A DNA stretch of 64,000 nucleotides, taken from the NCBI RefSeq assembly GCF_002999235.1, contig NZ_CP027236.1:62001-126000 (forward strand). The letters run 5' to 3'. This DNA comes from Actinomyces sp. oral taxon 897. Lineage in GTDB: Bacteria > Actinomycetota > Actinomycetes > Actinomycetales > Actinomycetaceae. How positions within the stretch are numbered: position 1 is the stretch's first letter; the number at the start of each line of letters is the position of its first letter. The position numbers and the translations under genes were made by a program. The notes below the pieces were generated by a model. The model saw nothing but the letters and a program-made list of their open reading frames with translations, had not been told where the DNA came from and searched no databases. Shown here piece by piece: positions 16,974 through 25,148 of this stretch.

Positions 16974-18236
16974 ATGGACGCGGTCACCGTGCTGCACACA
17001 GAGATCCGGGAGCTGGTCCGCCGCCGCGGCGTCGACCCGCTCACCGAGCCCGAGGTGCTGAGCGCCCTCGTGGACGAGGCCCGCGCCGACTACCTCTCCC
17101 GGGCCGACGCCGGGCTCGTCCCCCCGCTCACCGACCCCGAGGCCGCCAGCGCCTACGTCCTGGACTCCCTGGCTGGGCTCGGACCGCTCCAGCCCTACCT
17201 GGAGGACGAGTCAGTCGAGGAGATCTGGGTGAACTCCGCCAGCCGCGTGTTCGTGGCCCGCTCCGGGCGCCCCGAGCTGACCACCACCATCCTGGAGGAC
17301 GAGGACCTGCGCGTCCTGGTGGAGCGCATGCTGCGCTCCACCGGGCGCCGCCTGGACCTGGCCAGCCCCTTCGTGGACGCCCAGCTCCCCGGCGGGGAGA
17401 GACTCCACGTGGTCATCCCGCCCATTACCGCCGGGACCTGGGCGGTCAACATCCGTAAGCACACCGCCCGGGCCACCCGCACCAGCGACCTGGTGTCCCT
17501 GGGCTCCCTGACCGCCCAGGCCGCCGCCTTCCTCGACGCCGCCGTCGCCTCGGGCCTGAACATCCTGGTCTCGGGGGCCACCCAGGCCGGCAAGACCACC
17601 CTGGTGCGGGCCCTGGCCGGGGCCATCCCCGCCGGGCAGCGCGTCATCACCTGCGAGGAGGTCTTCGAGCTGGCCCTGCGCAACCGTGACTGCGTGGCCA
17701 TGCAGACCCGCTCGGCCAACCTGGAGGGGGCCGGGGAGATCACCCTGCGGCGCCTGGTCAAGGAGGCCCTGCGCATGCGTCCCGACCGCCTCCTCATCGG
17801 GGAGGTGCGGGAGGCCGAGGCCCTGGACCTGCTCATCGCCATGAACTCCGGCCTGCCGGCCATGTCCACCCTCCACGCCAACTCCGCCCGGGAGGCCGTC
17901 ACCAAGATCTGCACCCTGCCGCTGCTGGCCGGGGAGAACATCTCCCCGCGCTTCGTGGTCCCCACCGTGGCCAGCGCCATCGACCTGGTGGTCCACCTCG
18001 ACCTGGACGTCTCCGGGCACCGCACCGTGCGGGAGGTGGCCGCCCTGTCCGGGCGCGTGGAGAACGGCGTGGTGGAGATAACCGACGTCTTCCACCGTGA
18101 CGAGCGTGACCGCCTGGTGCGCGGCCCCGGCGCCCCCCACGACCCCCGGCGCTTTGCCCGCGCCGGCTACGACCTGCCCACCCTGCTGGCGCCGCTCGCA
18201 CCCCGCCCGGCACCGCTGGCCCGGGAGTGGTTCTAG
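16974..18236 (+). CDS. tadA: Tad pilus assembly ATPase (CpaF/TadA)
   Basis: 420 residues, normal for secretion ATPases of the VirB11/CpaF group. An N-terminal domain leads into GLGPLQPYLEDESVEEIWVN, typical of CpaF. The Walker A box is GATQAGKT (201-208), then an Asp box ITCEEVFEL, a LLIGEVREAEALDLL Walker B region and MSTLHANS with the conserved histidine. It powers pilin assembly at the inner face of the membrane together with TadB and TadC. ATG 16974 is chosen because CpaF-like similarity begins there. It opens a seven-gene operon with overlapping or nearly touching genes. Confidence 0.93.
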   Translation: MDAVTVLHTEIRELVRRRGVDPLTEPEVLSALVDEARADYLSRADAGLVPPLTDPEAASAYVLDSLAGLGPLQPYLEDESVEEIWVNSASRVFVARSGRPELTTTILEDEDLRVLVERMLRSTGRRLDLASPFVDAQLPGGERLHVVIPPITAGTWAVNIRKHTARATRTSDLVSLGSLTAQAAAFLDAAVASGLNILVSGATQAGKTTLVRALAGAIPAGQRVITCEEVFELALRNRDCVAMQTRSANLEGAGEITLRRLVKEALRMRPDRLLIGEVREAEALDLLIAMNSGLPAMSTLHANSAREAVTKICTLPLLAGENISPRFVVPTVASAIDLVVHLDLDVSGHRTVREVAALSGRVENGVVEITDVFHRDERDRLVRGPGAPHDPRRFARAGYDLPTLLAPLAPRPAPLAREWF

Positions 18237-19087
18237 TGGGCGCCCTGTCCGGCCTCATGGGAGGCATCGGCCTGGTCCTGGTGTGGACGGCCTTCACCAG
18301 CGAGCCGCCCCGGTGGCGCTCGGAGCGCTCCCGGCGCCTGTCCGACCTCCTGGTCCAGGCGGGGGTGGGGCGTACCAGCCCGGCGGTGTTCGTGGTCGGC
18401 AGCCTCGTCCTGGGACTGGTGGTGCTCCTGGTCTTCCTGGGGGTCTCACGGGCCTGGCCCATTGCGGTGGCCTTCGGCGTCATCGCCCTGGCCGCCCCCT
18501 ACGCCCTGGTCTCCGCCCGGGCCCGCGCCCGCCGCACCCGGCTGCGCGAGATCTGGCCCGAGACCGTGGACACCCTGGTCTCCGGGGTCCGTGCGGGCAT
18601 GAGCCTGCCCGAGGCGCTAGGCAACCTGGGGGCGCGCGGCCCCGAGGCGGTGCGTTCGGAGTTCACCGCCTTCGCCGTGGACTACGCCTCCACCGCCCGC
18701 TTCGACACCTGCCTGGACCGGCTCAAGGCGCGCTTCGCCGACCCGGTGGCCGACCGCATTGTGGAGGCGCTGCGCCTGGCCCACGAGGTCGGCGGCACCG
18801 ACCTGACGGTCCTGCTGCGCAACCTGGCCCGGATGCTGCGTGAGGACATGCGCACCCGCGGGGAGCTGGAGGCCCGCCAGTCCTGGACCGTCAACGGCGC
18901 CCGGGTGGCCGTGGCCGCCCCCTGGCTGGTCCTGGCCCTGCTGTCCACCCGTCCCGAGGCGGCCAGGGCCTACGCCACCGCCGCCGGCGCCACGGTCCTG
19001 GGGGCCGGGGCTCTGGCCAGCGTCGTGGCCTACCGCCTCATGCTGCGCCTGGGGCGGCTTCCCGAGGAGGAGAGGATTCTCAGATGA
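18236..19087 (+). CDS. tadB: Tad pilus membrane platform protein (TadB)
   Basis: 283 residues of the type II secretion F family. A cluster of hydrophobic segments lies near the N-terminus (helices around residues 5-20 and 45-90), a conserved cytoplasmic helical domain contains LVSGVRAGMSLPEALGNL, and terminal membrane helices follow. The GTG at 18236 overlaps the tadA stop by one base (TAGTG). TadB pairs with TadC to form the inner-membrane platform that couples the ATPase to pilus growth. No oddities were seen. Confidence 0.9.
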   Translation: MGALSGLMGGIGLVLVWTAFTSEPPRWRSERSRRLSDLLVQAGVGRTSPAVFVVGSLVLGLVVLLVFLGVSRAWPIAVAFGVIALAAPYALVSARARARRTRLREIWPETVDTLVSGVRAGMSLPEALGNLGARGPEAVRSEFTAFAVDYASTARFDTCLDRLKARFADPVADRIVEALRLAHEVGGTDLTVLLRNLARMLREDMRTRGELEARQSWTVNGARVAVAAPWLVLALLSTRPEAARAYATAAGATVLGAGALASVVAYRLMLRLGRLPEEERILR

Positions 19088-20013
19088 GCCCAGTCACCGC
19101 CGGCGCGCTCGCGGCCCTGTCCGCGGTCCTGGGGGTCCTCCTCCTGGTCTCGGTCTACCGGGGGCGTCGCCCCGGCCTGGTCGAGCGGGTGGCCCCCTAC
19201 GTCCACCAGCGTCAGGTCACCTCCACGCTCCTGACGGCCGCCCCGGTGGCGGAGGGGCACACCGTCTCCTCCCGCCTCCTGTCGCTGCTCCTGGGCGGGG
19301 GCCACCTGCTGGAGGCCATTGGCTCCTCGTCGGCCTCGGTCCGACGGCGTCTGGCACGTACGGGGTCGTCCCTGGGCTACGACGAGTTCCGCCTCCAGCA
19401 GGTCCTGACCGCGGCGGCGGCCCTGGGCCTGACCGCGGCGGCGGGCCTGGCCCTGTCCCTGGTGCACGGGGTGTCCTTCCCCGCCCTGGTCCTGGCCTGC
19501 CTCCTGGCGGCGCTGGGGGGTGCGGCCGCCAGGGACTGGTGGCTGAGCCGGACGGTGGAGCGGCGTCGCAGCCGGATCGAGGCCCAGCTGCCCGACGTCG
19601 TCGAGCTCCTGGCCCTGGTGGTCGGCGCGGGGCAGGGGCCGGTGGCCGCGATCGAGCGGGTGGTGGCCCTGGGCCGGGGGGACCTCGTCGACGAGCTGGC
19701 CCTGACCCTGGCCGACGTGCGCAGCGGCACGGTGCTGACCACCGCCCTGGTCCACCTGGAGGACCGGGTCGCCTCCCTGCACGTCACCCGCCTGTCCGAG
19801 GCGATCGCGGTGGCCCTGGAGCGTGGCACCCCGCTCGCGGAGGTCCTGCGCGCCCAGGCGGCGGACGCCCGTGAGGCCTCCCGGCGCGCCCTCATGGAGG
19901 AGGGCGGGAAGCGGGAGATCGCCCAGATGGTGCCCGTGGTCTTCCTGGTCCTGCCCGTCACCGTCCTGTTCGCCCTCTTCCCGGGCCTGTTCGTCCTCAG
20001 GCTCGGAGTCTGA
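19084..20013 (+). CDS. tadC: Tad pilus membrane platform protein (TadC)
   Basis: 309 residues, also a type II secretion F-family protein. Two N-terminal helices, a conserved segment IEAQLPDVVELLALVVGAGQG, VSGT-like helical repeats, and a C-terminal helix (VPVVFLVLPVTVLFALFPG) fit TadC. ATG 19084 overlaps the tadB stop (ATGA). Order and lengths match the mycobacterial Rv3659c-Rv3654c locus: ATPase, TadB, TadC, pilin, TadE-like proteins. Confidence 0.9.
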   Translation: MSPVTAGALAALSAVLGVLLLVSVYRGRRPGLVERVAPYVHQRQVTSTLLTAAPVAEGHTVSSRLLSLLLGGGHLLEAIGSSSASVRRRLARTGSSLGYDEFRLQQVLTAAAALGLTAAAGLALSLVHGVSFPALVLACLLAALGGAAARDWWLSRTVERRRSRIEAQLPDVVELLALVVGAGQGPVAAIERVVALGRGDLVDELALTLADVRSGTVLTTALVHLEDRVASLHVTRLSEAIAVALERGTPLAEVLRAQAADAREASRRALMEEGGKREIAQMVPVVFLVLPVTVLFALFPGLFVLRLGV

Positions 20014-20042
20014 CCGTGCTCAGCTATGACTAAGGAGATGCC

Positions 20043-20231
20043 ATGACCACTATCACTGCCCGTTTGCGCGCCCTTGCCGCCGACCTGCGTCAGGAGCGCG
20101 GCGACGTCCCCGGCTGGGTGCTCGTCACCCTCATGACCGCGGGCCTCGTGGTCACCCTGTGGGCGGTGGCCGGCCCGGCCCTCACCCAGGTCTTCCAGAC
20201 CGCGATCTCCAAGGTCACCGGTGCTATCTGA
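20043..20231 (+). CDS. Flp-like small pilin of the Tad locus
   Basis: 62 residues: a basic N-terminus, then one hydrophobic helix (WVLVTLMTAGLVVTLWAVAG) and a short amphipathic tail. Position between tadC and tadE, size and topology say it is the major pilin. The classic prepilin site (Gly followed five and six residues later by Glu-Tyr) is missing. The nearest candidate is ERGDVPGWVLV, so processing may differ from textbook Flp. AGGAG precedes the ATG at good spacing. A DUF4244-like actinobacterial pilin is the alternative name. Confidence 0.75.
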   Translation: MTTITARLRALAADLRQERGDVPGWVLVTLMTAGLVVTLWAVAGPALTQVFQTAISKVTGAI

Positions 20232-20421
20232 GGGCTGGCGGCCGCCTGCGGGGCGGGGCCACGTGGGCGGCCCCCGGCTCGTGGTAGGCGGTGGGGAGGG
20301 CGTGCCGGTGCATGCGCGGCGCCTGCGCCTCCCCGCTCGGCACCCGTCCGGTCGGCACCCGTCCGGTCGACGGCGGGCGGCCCGGCACCTGCCACGTCGC
20401 CCGCCGGGTAGCCCGGGCCGG

Positions 20422-20832
20422 GTGCGGGGCCGGCTGGGGGAGGAGTCCGGCTCCGCCGTCGTGGACTTCGTCCTGGTGGGGGTCCTGGTGGTGGTCGTCT
20501 CGGTGGCCCTGCTCCAGCTGGTGCTGGGCCTCCACGTGCGCAACGTGCTGACCGACGCCGCCGGGGAGGGGGCCCGTCGCGCCGCCCTGGTGGGTGGCAC
20601 CAGCGCGGAGGCCGAGGCGCGGGTACGGGCGCTGGTCGGCGCCGCCCTGGCCGACGACTACGTCGACTCGGTGTCGGTGACCCGTACCCAGGTCCAGGGC
20701 GTGGCCGTGGTCGAGGTCGAGGTGGGGGCGCCCCTGCCGGTCCTGGGACTGCTGGGACCCCGGGGCACGCTGACGGTGACCGGTCACGCCGTGGACGAGG
20801 CGGCCCTGACGGGCAAGGCCCCCGCACCATGA
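20422..20832 (+). CDS. tadE: TadE-like pilus assembly protein
   Basis: About 136 residues. The mark is GSAVVDFVLVGVLVVVVSVALLQ, the TadE-type single helix after a short basic leader, followed by HVRNVLTDAAGEGARRAA and a pseudopilin-like beta-rich domain. The start is uncertain: GTG 20422 puts a 16-residue leader before the helix, as in relatives, while the frame stays open back to 20221 through a stretch that is not protein-like and contains a 15-bp direct repeat near 20338-20368. The stop overlaps the next ATG (ATGA). Confidence 0.78.
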   Translation: MRGRLGEESGSAVVDFVLVGVLVVVVSVALLQLVLGLHVRNVLTDAAGEGARRAALVGGTSAEAEARVRALVGAALADDYVDSVSVTRTQVQGVAVVEVEVGAPLPVLGLLGPRGTLTVTGHAVDEAALTGKAPAP

Positions 20833-21329
20833 GGCGCCCCGGTCAGGCAGGTGGTCCGCGGCCAGCAGGTGGCCTGCGGCCTGCACCTGAGGGGCCCCAC
20901 GCCCTCCTGCCCGGCAGGTCGCGCAGGGCCCTGCGCGAGGAGGGCAGTGCCCCGGTGGAGTTCATCGGCTGGGCGCTCCTGCTGGTGGTCCCCGTGGTCT
21001 ACCTGGTCGTGGCCCTGGCCCAGATCCAGGCGGCCTCCTTCGCCGTGGCCCAGGCCGCCGACGCCGCCAGCCGGATCCTGGAGGTCGACGCCAGCCCCCA
21101 GGCCCAGGAGCGCGCCCGGTTCGCCGTCGCGCTGGCCCTGGCCGACCAGCACGTGCCCGCCCAGGAGGCACTGACGGTCCAGTGCGCCCCGGCGGGGTGC
21201 GCACACGGCGTCGTGGTACGGGTCGAGGTGGGGGTCGACCTGCCCCTGCTGTCCGGGATCGGGCGGCAGGCCGTACGGGTGGACACCACCCGCAGCGTCG
21301 ACCTGGCCCAGTACGGGGGCGGCTCGTGA
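20829..21329 (+). CDS. TadE/TadF-like pilus assembly protein
   Basis: 166 residues. After a basic, proline-rich leader of about 40 residues comes EEGSAPVEFIGWALLLVVPVVYLVVALAQ, a TadE-family helix that keeps a glutamate at +5 of the segment, then AQAADAASRILEVD and a small periplasmic-type domain with two cysteines (QCAPAGC) that could form a disulphide. It is probably a minor pseudopilin. It overlaps both neighbours by four bases (ATGA at 20829, GTGA at 21326). Confidence 0.78.
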   Translation: MRRPGQAGGPRPAGGLRPAPEGPHALLPGRSRRALREEGSAPVEFIGWALLLVVPVVYLVVALAQIQAASFAVAQAADAASRILEVDASPQAQERARFAVALALADQHVPAQEALTVQCAPAGCAHGVVVRVEVGVDLPLLSGIGRQAVRVDTTRSVDLAQYGGGS

Positions 21330-22065
21330 GGCCCCCGGCGCGCGGCCGGGCGGGGGCCCCGGCGCACCGGGAGGCGAGCCCGGCCCGTGCCGATGAGCGC
21401 CGGGGCGTGCAGGGGGCCCCGGCGCACCGGGAGGTGGAACGTGCCGTCCGGGTGGAGCCGGTCAGGGGGCCGGGCGTACGCCCGGTGCCGGAGGCTGTGC
21501 GCCGTCGCCGGGTGGTGGACACCTGGTGGGCCGGCCTCCGGCGCCTGGGGGCGGTGCGGTGGCGACGGCGGGGCGGGCGGGTGGCTCCTGTCGGGCCCGC
21601 GCAGCGCCTGGCGGGCGAGGAGGGACAGGTCCTCCTCCTGGGGGTCGGGACGGTCGCCCTGGTGGCGGCCCTCCTGCTGGTGGTGGCGACCGCCACCTCG
21701 GTCTACCTGGATCTCAAGCACCTGACCTCGTTGGCGGACTCCGCCGCCGCGGCGGCCGCCGACTCGGTGGACTACTCCTCCTACTACGGCAGCGGGGTCA
21801 GCCCGGGTGCCCCCGGGGCCCTGACCGACCAGGTCGTTATCGAGACGGCCCAGGAGGACCTGGGCTCCCAGCTCCGGGCGCAGGACGGTCGTGCCGGCGG
21901 CCTGAGCGACGTGCGTATTAGCCAGGCCTACGCCCAGGACGCGGGTACCGCCGTCGTCACCCTGACGGCCCGCTCCCAGCCGCCCTTCCTGCCCTGGGGG
22001 ATCCTGCCCTCGGGGGCTTCACCCTCACGGCCACCGGCTCGGCCGCCGTCACCAGCCGGCCGTGA
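21326..22065 (+). CDS. TadG-like pilus locus protein, frameshifted near the end
   Basis: A long basic leader of about 90 residues is followed by GEEGQVLLLGVGTVALVAA and SLADSAAAAAADSVDY, the conserved beginning of the putative TadG/Rv3654c-type family, with one membrane helix. Near the end the frame changes. As read, it runs on to 22582 through non-coding repeats. Adding one G to the five at 22012-22016 gives GGFTLTATGSAAV and a stop at 22063-22065, which is the natural C-terminus. The damage affects only the last 16 or so residues. GTG 21326 overlaps the previous stop. Confidence 0.75.
22012..22016 (+). other. Frameshift point in tadG-like gene (run of five G)
   Basis: Before the run the protein reads FLPWGILPSG; the sensible continuation GFTLTATG lies in the next frame. 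As in adnB, one G missing from a GGGGG-C run explains it. Confidence 0.75.
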
Positions 22066-22094
22066 GCCGGGGCGCCTGGCGGCACTGCCTCCGT

Positions 22095-22155
22095 CGCGAG
22101 AACGGTACTTGTTCTTCGTGAGAACGGTACTTATTGCTCGTGAGAACGGTACCGT
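22095..22155. repeat. 22-bp repeat triplet, locus B
   Basis: GAGAACGGTAC begins at 22098, 22120 and 22142, again exactly 22 bp apart. Unit bodies differ slightly after GGTACTT (GTTCTTCG, ATTGCTCG). The third unit ends in CGTCGG. It lies 30 bp behind the corrected stop of the tadG-like gene and 30 bp before the convergent minus-strand gene. Confidence 0.92.
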
Positions 22156-22183
22156 CGGCCCACCGCGAGGGGAGGGGCCGGGG

Positions 22184-22528
22184 CTAGGCGGCCTCGGTGA
22201 GCTCCTTGCGCGCCAGGTGGTGGGGCAGGACCCGCTGGCGCAGGGCGGTGCCGCGGCGTCGGGCCACCTCGGCGATGTAGCGCCGTTTGACGGTCAGGAG
22301 GATGTTGACCCCCACCGCCACGTAGAAGGCGTTGGCAATGACGCTGGGCCAGGCGCCGGTGGCGGCGCAGTTGATGATCAGCAGGACCGATCCGGTGAGG
22401 TTGAGGAACTGGTAGCGCAGCGAGTCGCCGGCCAACGTGCCCTTGGAGACCAGGAAGTAGGCCACCAGGAGCTCGGTCGCGCCGATCCAGCCGCCAATGG
22501 CGACCAGGGAGGTCAGGATGCCGTTCAC
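22184..22528 (-). CDS. Small three-helix membrane protein (CBU_0592-like)
   Basis: 114 residues with three predicted membrane helices: ILTSLVAIGGWIGATELLVAYFLV, then a helix around FLNLTGSVLLIINC, then VIANAFYVAVGVNILL. A basic tail rich in arginine follows. The sequence resembles small uncharacterised CBU_0592-type membrane proteins. GTG 22528 is preferred because the hydrophobic core starts right behind it; the longer reading from 22618 would run through the divergent regulator's control region. The ribosome site is weak. The gene is divergent from the LysR gene and may be its target. Confidence 0.68.
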   Translation of the reverse strand: MNGILTSLVAIGGWIGATELLVAYFLVSKGTLAGDSLRYQFLNLTGSVLLIINCAATGAWPSVIANAFYVAVGVNILLTVKRRYIAEVARRRGTALRQRVLPHHLARKELTEAA

Positions 22529-22563
22529 GGGATCCAGTGTGGGGCCCGGTGGAGTGAAGAGCA

Positions 22564-22580
22564 ATTGTATCTTGCTCAAT
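22564..22580. promoter_or_regulatory. Candidate LysR-type operator (ATTG-N9-CAAT)
   Basis: A perfect short palindrome, ATTG at 22564-22567 and CAAT at 22577-22580, contains the T-N11-A pattern of LysR-family boxes. It lies 20 bp before the lysR ATG, between the divergent genes. Confidence 0.55.
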
Positions 22581-22600
22581 AGGGGATGTAGTTTTCCTTC

Positions 22601-23512
22601 ATGAACCTCTCGCCCCACCGCATGGCCGTCCTGCTGGCGGTGCAGCGCTCAGGGGGCGTGGTGGCCGCCGCGGACCTGCTGCACATTAGCCCCTCCGCCG
22701 TGTCCCAGCAGGTCAGGGCCCTGGAGCGGGAGAGCGGGACCCGGCTGCTGGACCGTACCCCCACCGGGGCGGTCCTGACCCCGGCGGGCAGGGTGCTGAC
22801 CGCGGCCGCTGAGCGCATTGAGGACGAGCTCGCCGCCGCCACCCGGGAGCTGGTCGCCCTGGACGGTTCCACCCCCACCGGGCTGGTGCGGGTGGGCTCC
22901 TTCGCCACCGCCGTGCGCGCCCTCCTGCTGCCCCTCATGGCCTGCCTCCAGGACGACCACCCGGGCCTGGAGATGGTGGTCGAGGAGGTCGAGGAGCGTT
23001 CCGCCCTGACCCGGCTGCGTCGCGGTGAGCTCGACCTCGTCCTGCTGGAGCGCGACGAGCGCACGCCCGCCGCCGCCGCGCGGGGCACCACAGACGTGCC
23101 CCTGCTGGACGAGTCCTGGATCGTGGTGGTCCCGCCCGGGCAGAGCGCCCCCACCAGCCTGGCCGAGCTGGTCCGGGCCTCCTGGATCGACCTGGAGCCG
23201 GACACCGCCGGCGCCTTCGCCCTCCTGCGTCTCTCACGCCAGCTCGGCACCCCCCTGACCCTGCGGCACGTGGGCTACGACTACGACGTCGTCCTGGCCA
23301 TGGTGGCCCAGGGCCTGGGGTACGCCCTGCTGCCCGAGCTCGCCGTGCGCGGGGGCCACGTGCCCGACGGCGTCGGCGTCGTCCGGCTGCCCGGCCTGGG
23401 CACCCGCCAGCTCGTCGTGCGCCACCGCTCCAGCCGTAGTGAGCCCAGCCCGGCCACGCGCGCGGTCCTGACCGAGCTGCTGGCGGTCGCCTCCAGCCTC
23501 GACCTGGGCTGA
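22601..23512 (+). CDS. LysR-family transcriptional regulator
   Basis: 303 residues, standard length. The N-terminal winged helix reads LAVQRSGGVVAAADLLHISP, then SAVSQQVRALERESGTRLLDR. An effector-binding domain follows from about residue 90 (TGLVRVGSFATAVRALL) with a second lobe containing VGYDYDVVLAMVAQGLGYALLPE. The effector is unknown. A palindromic box before the start suggests self-control and control of the divergent small membrane-protein gene. Confidence 0.9.
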   Translation: MNLSPHRMAVLLAVQRSGGVVAAADLLHISPSAVSQQVRALERESGTRLLDRTPTGAVLTPAGRVLTAAAERIEDELAAATRELVALDGSTPTGLVRVGSFATAVRALLLPLMACLQDDHPGLEMVVEEVEERSALTRLRRGELDLVLLERDERTPAAAARGTTDVPLLDESWIVVVPPGQSAPTSLAELVRASWIDLEPDTAGAFALLRLSRQLGTPLTLRHVGYDYDVVLAMVAQGLGYALLPELAVRGGHVPDGVGVVRLPGLGTRQLVVRHRSSRSEPSPATRAVLTELLAVASSLDLG

Positions 23513-23559
23513 GGAGCCGACCCGGGCGCGAGCGAGGCTCCCGCGCCGTCCGCCCGCCT

Positions 23560-23700
23560 CAGGGGCACCCCAGGTACCCGGGCGCGGGCAGCGAGGCCGG
23601 CACACAGGGGAAGGGGGCCGTCCCGTACCCTCGGGACCCGGGGTGGGGCGGGCGCGGTAGCAAGGGGACACGGGCCGCCCCGTACCCTCGGGAGCCGCGC
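23560..23700. repeat. Imperfect GC-rich tandem repeat between lysR and prfB
   Basis: GTACCC recurs at 23574, 23625 and 23682 within repeats of about 51-57 bp sharing CCGTACCCTCGGGA and GGGCGCGG-type stretches. The two better copies contain a CCCG...CGGG hairpin. They lie between lysR and the prfB start, so they may also act as a terminator. Confidence 0.6.
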
Positions 23701-23749
23701 AACCACGCGGATCCGTGGGACGGGCCCACCCTGCCGTAGACTGCCGCCC

Positions 23750-24871
23750 GTGGCCACTGACTTTCCTGCTGAGATCGAGCGACTCCGACACACCTACGCC
23801 TCCATTGCCGCCGTAAGCGATCCGCAGGTCCTGCGCGCACGCATTGCCGAGCTCTCCGAGCAGGCCGCTGCCCCCAACCTCTGGGACGACCCGGAGGCGG
23901 CCCAGGTGGTCACCTCCGCCCTGTCCCACACCCAGGCCGAGCTGAGTCGCGTGGAGACCCTGGGCTCACGCATTGACGACCTGGAGACCATGCTGGAGCT
24001 GGCCGCGATGGAGGAGGGCGAGGAGGCCGCCGCCATCCTGGCCGAGGCCGAGACCGACCTGGCCGCCGTCTCCAAGGACGTCTCCGAGCTGGAGATCCGC
24101 ACCCTGCTGAGCGGGGAGTACGACCCGCGCGACGCCGTCGTCACCATCCGCTCCGGCGCCGGGGGTGTGGACGCCGCGGACTTCGCCGAGATGCTCCTGC
24201 GCATGTACCTGCGGTGGGCCGAGCGCCACGGCCACCCCGTCAAGGTCCTCAACACCTCCTACGCCGAGGAGGCGGGCCTGAAGTCCGTGACCTTCGAGGT
24301 CCACGCCCCCTACGCCTACGGTACGCTGAGCGTGGAGGGTGGCACCCACCGCCTGGTGCGCATCAGCCCCTTTGACAACCAGGGTCGCCGCCAGACCTCC
24401 TTCGCGGCCGTGGAGGTCATCCCGCTCATTGAGTCCACCGACCACATTGACGTCCCCGAGTCGGACATCCGCGTGGACGTCTTCCGGTCCTCGGGCCCGG
24501 GGGGGCAGAGCGTCAACACCACCGACTCCGCCGTGCGTATCACCCACATCCCCACCGGCCTGGTGGTCTCCATGCAGGACGAGAAGTCCCAGATCCAGAA
24601 CCGAGCCGCCGCCATGCGCGTGCTCCAGTCGCGCCTGCTGCTGCTCAAGCAGCAGGAGGAGGACGCCAAGAAGAAGGAGCTGGCCGGGGACGTCAAGGCC
24701 TCCTGGGGCGACCAGATGCGCTCCTACGTGCTCAACCCCTACCAGATGGTCAAGGACCTGCGCACCGGCTACGAAGTGGGCAACCCCGACTCGGTGTTCG
24801 ACGGCGACATTGACGGCTTTATTGACGCCGGCATCCGCTGGCGCAGGCAGCAGGAGCGCGCCGGGGCCTGA
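23750..24871 (+). CDS. prfB: Peptide chain release factor 2
   Basis: 373 residues, full length. It ends translation at UGA and UAA codons. The stop-codon-reading SPF motif is Ser206-Pro207-Phe208 ([10 protein letters not shown]), and the peptidyl-tRNA hydrolysis motif GGQ is Gly251-Gly252-Gln253 ([17 protein letters not shown]). The frame is continuous from the GTG, so the autoregulatory +1 frameshift known from Escherichia coli is absent, as usual in Actinobacteria. ftsE, ftsX and smpB, the frequent downstream neighbours, are not present here. Confidence 0.96.
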   Translation: MATDFPAEIERLRHTYASIAAVSDPQVLRARIAELSEQAAAPNLWDDPEAAQVVTSALSHTQAELSRVETLGSRIDDLETMLELAAMEEGEEAAAILAEAETDLAAVSKDVSELEIRTLLSGEYDPRDAVVTIRSGAGGVDAADFAEMLLRMYLRWAERHGHPVKVLNTSYAEEAGLKSVTFEVHAPYAYGTLSVEGGTHRLVRISPFDNQGRRQTSFAAVEVIPLIESTDHIDVPESDIRVDVFRSSGPGGQSVNTTDSAVRITHIPTGLVVSMQDEKSQIQNRAAAMRVLQSRLLLLKQQEEDAKKKELAGDVKASWGDQMRSYVLNPYQMVKDLRTGYEVGNPDSVFDGDIDGFIDAGIRWRRQQERAGA

Positions 24872-25148
24872 GTGCGTGCCCGCACCCGCGGGCCTGGCCC
24901 GTCGCACGTCGTCCGACGGTAAGGCGTCGTCCAGGTACCCGCGCCCCGCGCACGCCAGGCTCACCCCCTCGTGGGCCTGGCCCGTCATGCGGCCCCCTCC
25001 GGCTCCAGGCCGACGACGCCCGGCAACCCCTCGCAGGCCGTCACCTGGCAGGCCCATGGGCCTGCGGGCTGGCCTGAGGGGGAGCCGGAGGTGTCGGGGT
25101 GTACCATCGCCTGGTGCGGGCTGGCGGCGTGTTTATGAGGAGGTCCCG

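Noticed and set aside
22066..22582. Long C-terminal extension of the tadG-like protein
   Set aside because: It arises from the frameshift at 22012 and reads through the 22-bp triplet and the antisense of a membrane-protein gene.
23750..24871. Programmed frameshift in prfB
   Set aside because: The frame is continuous from the GTG to the end and no in-frame early TGA is present.
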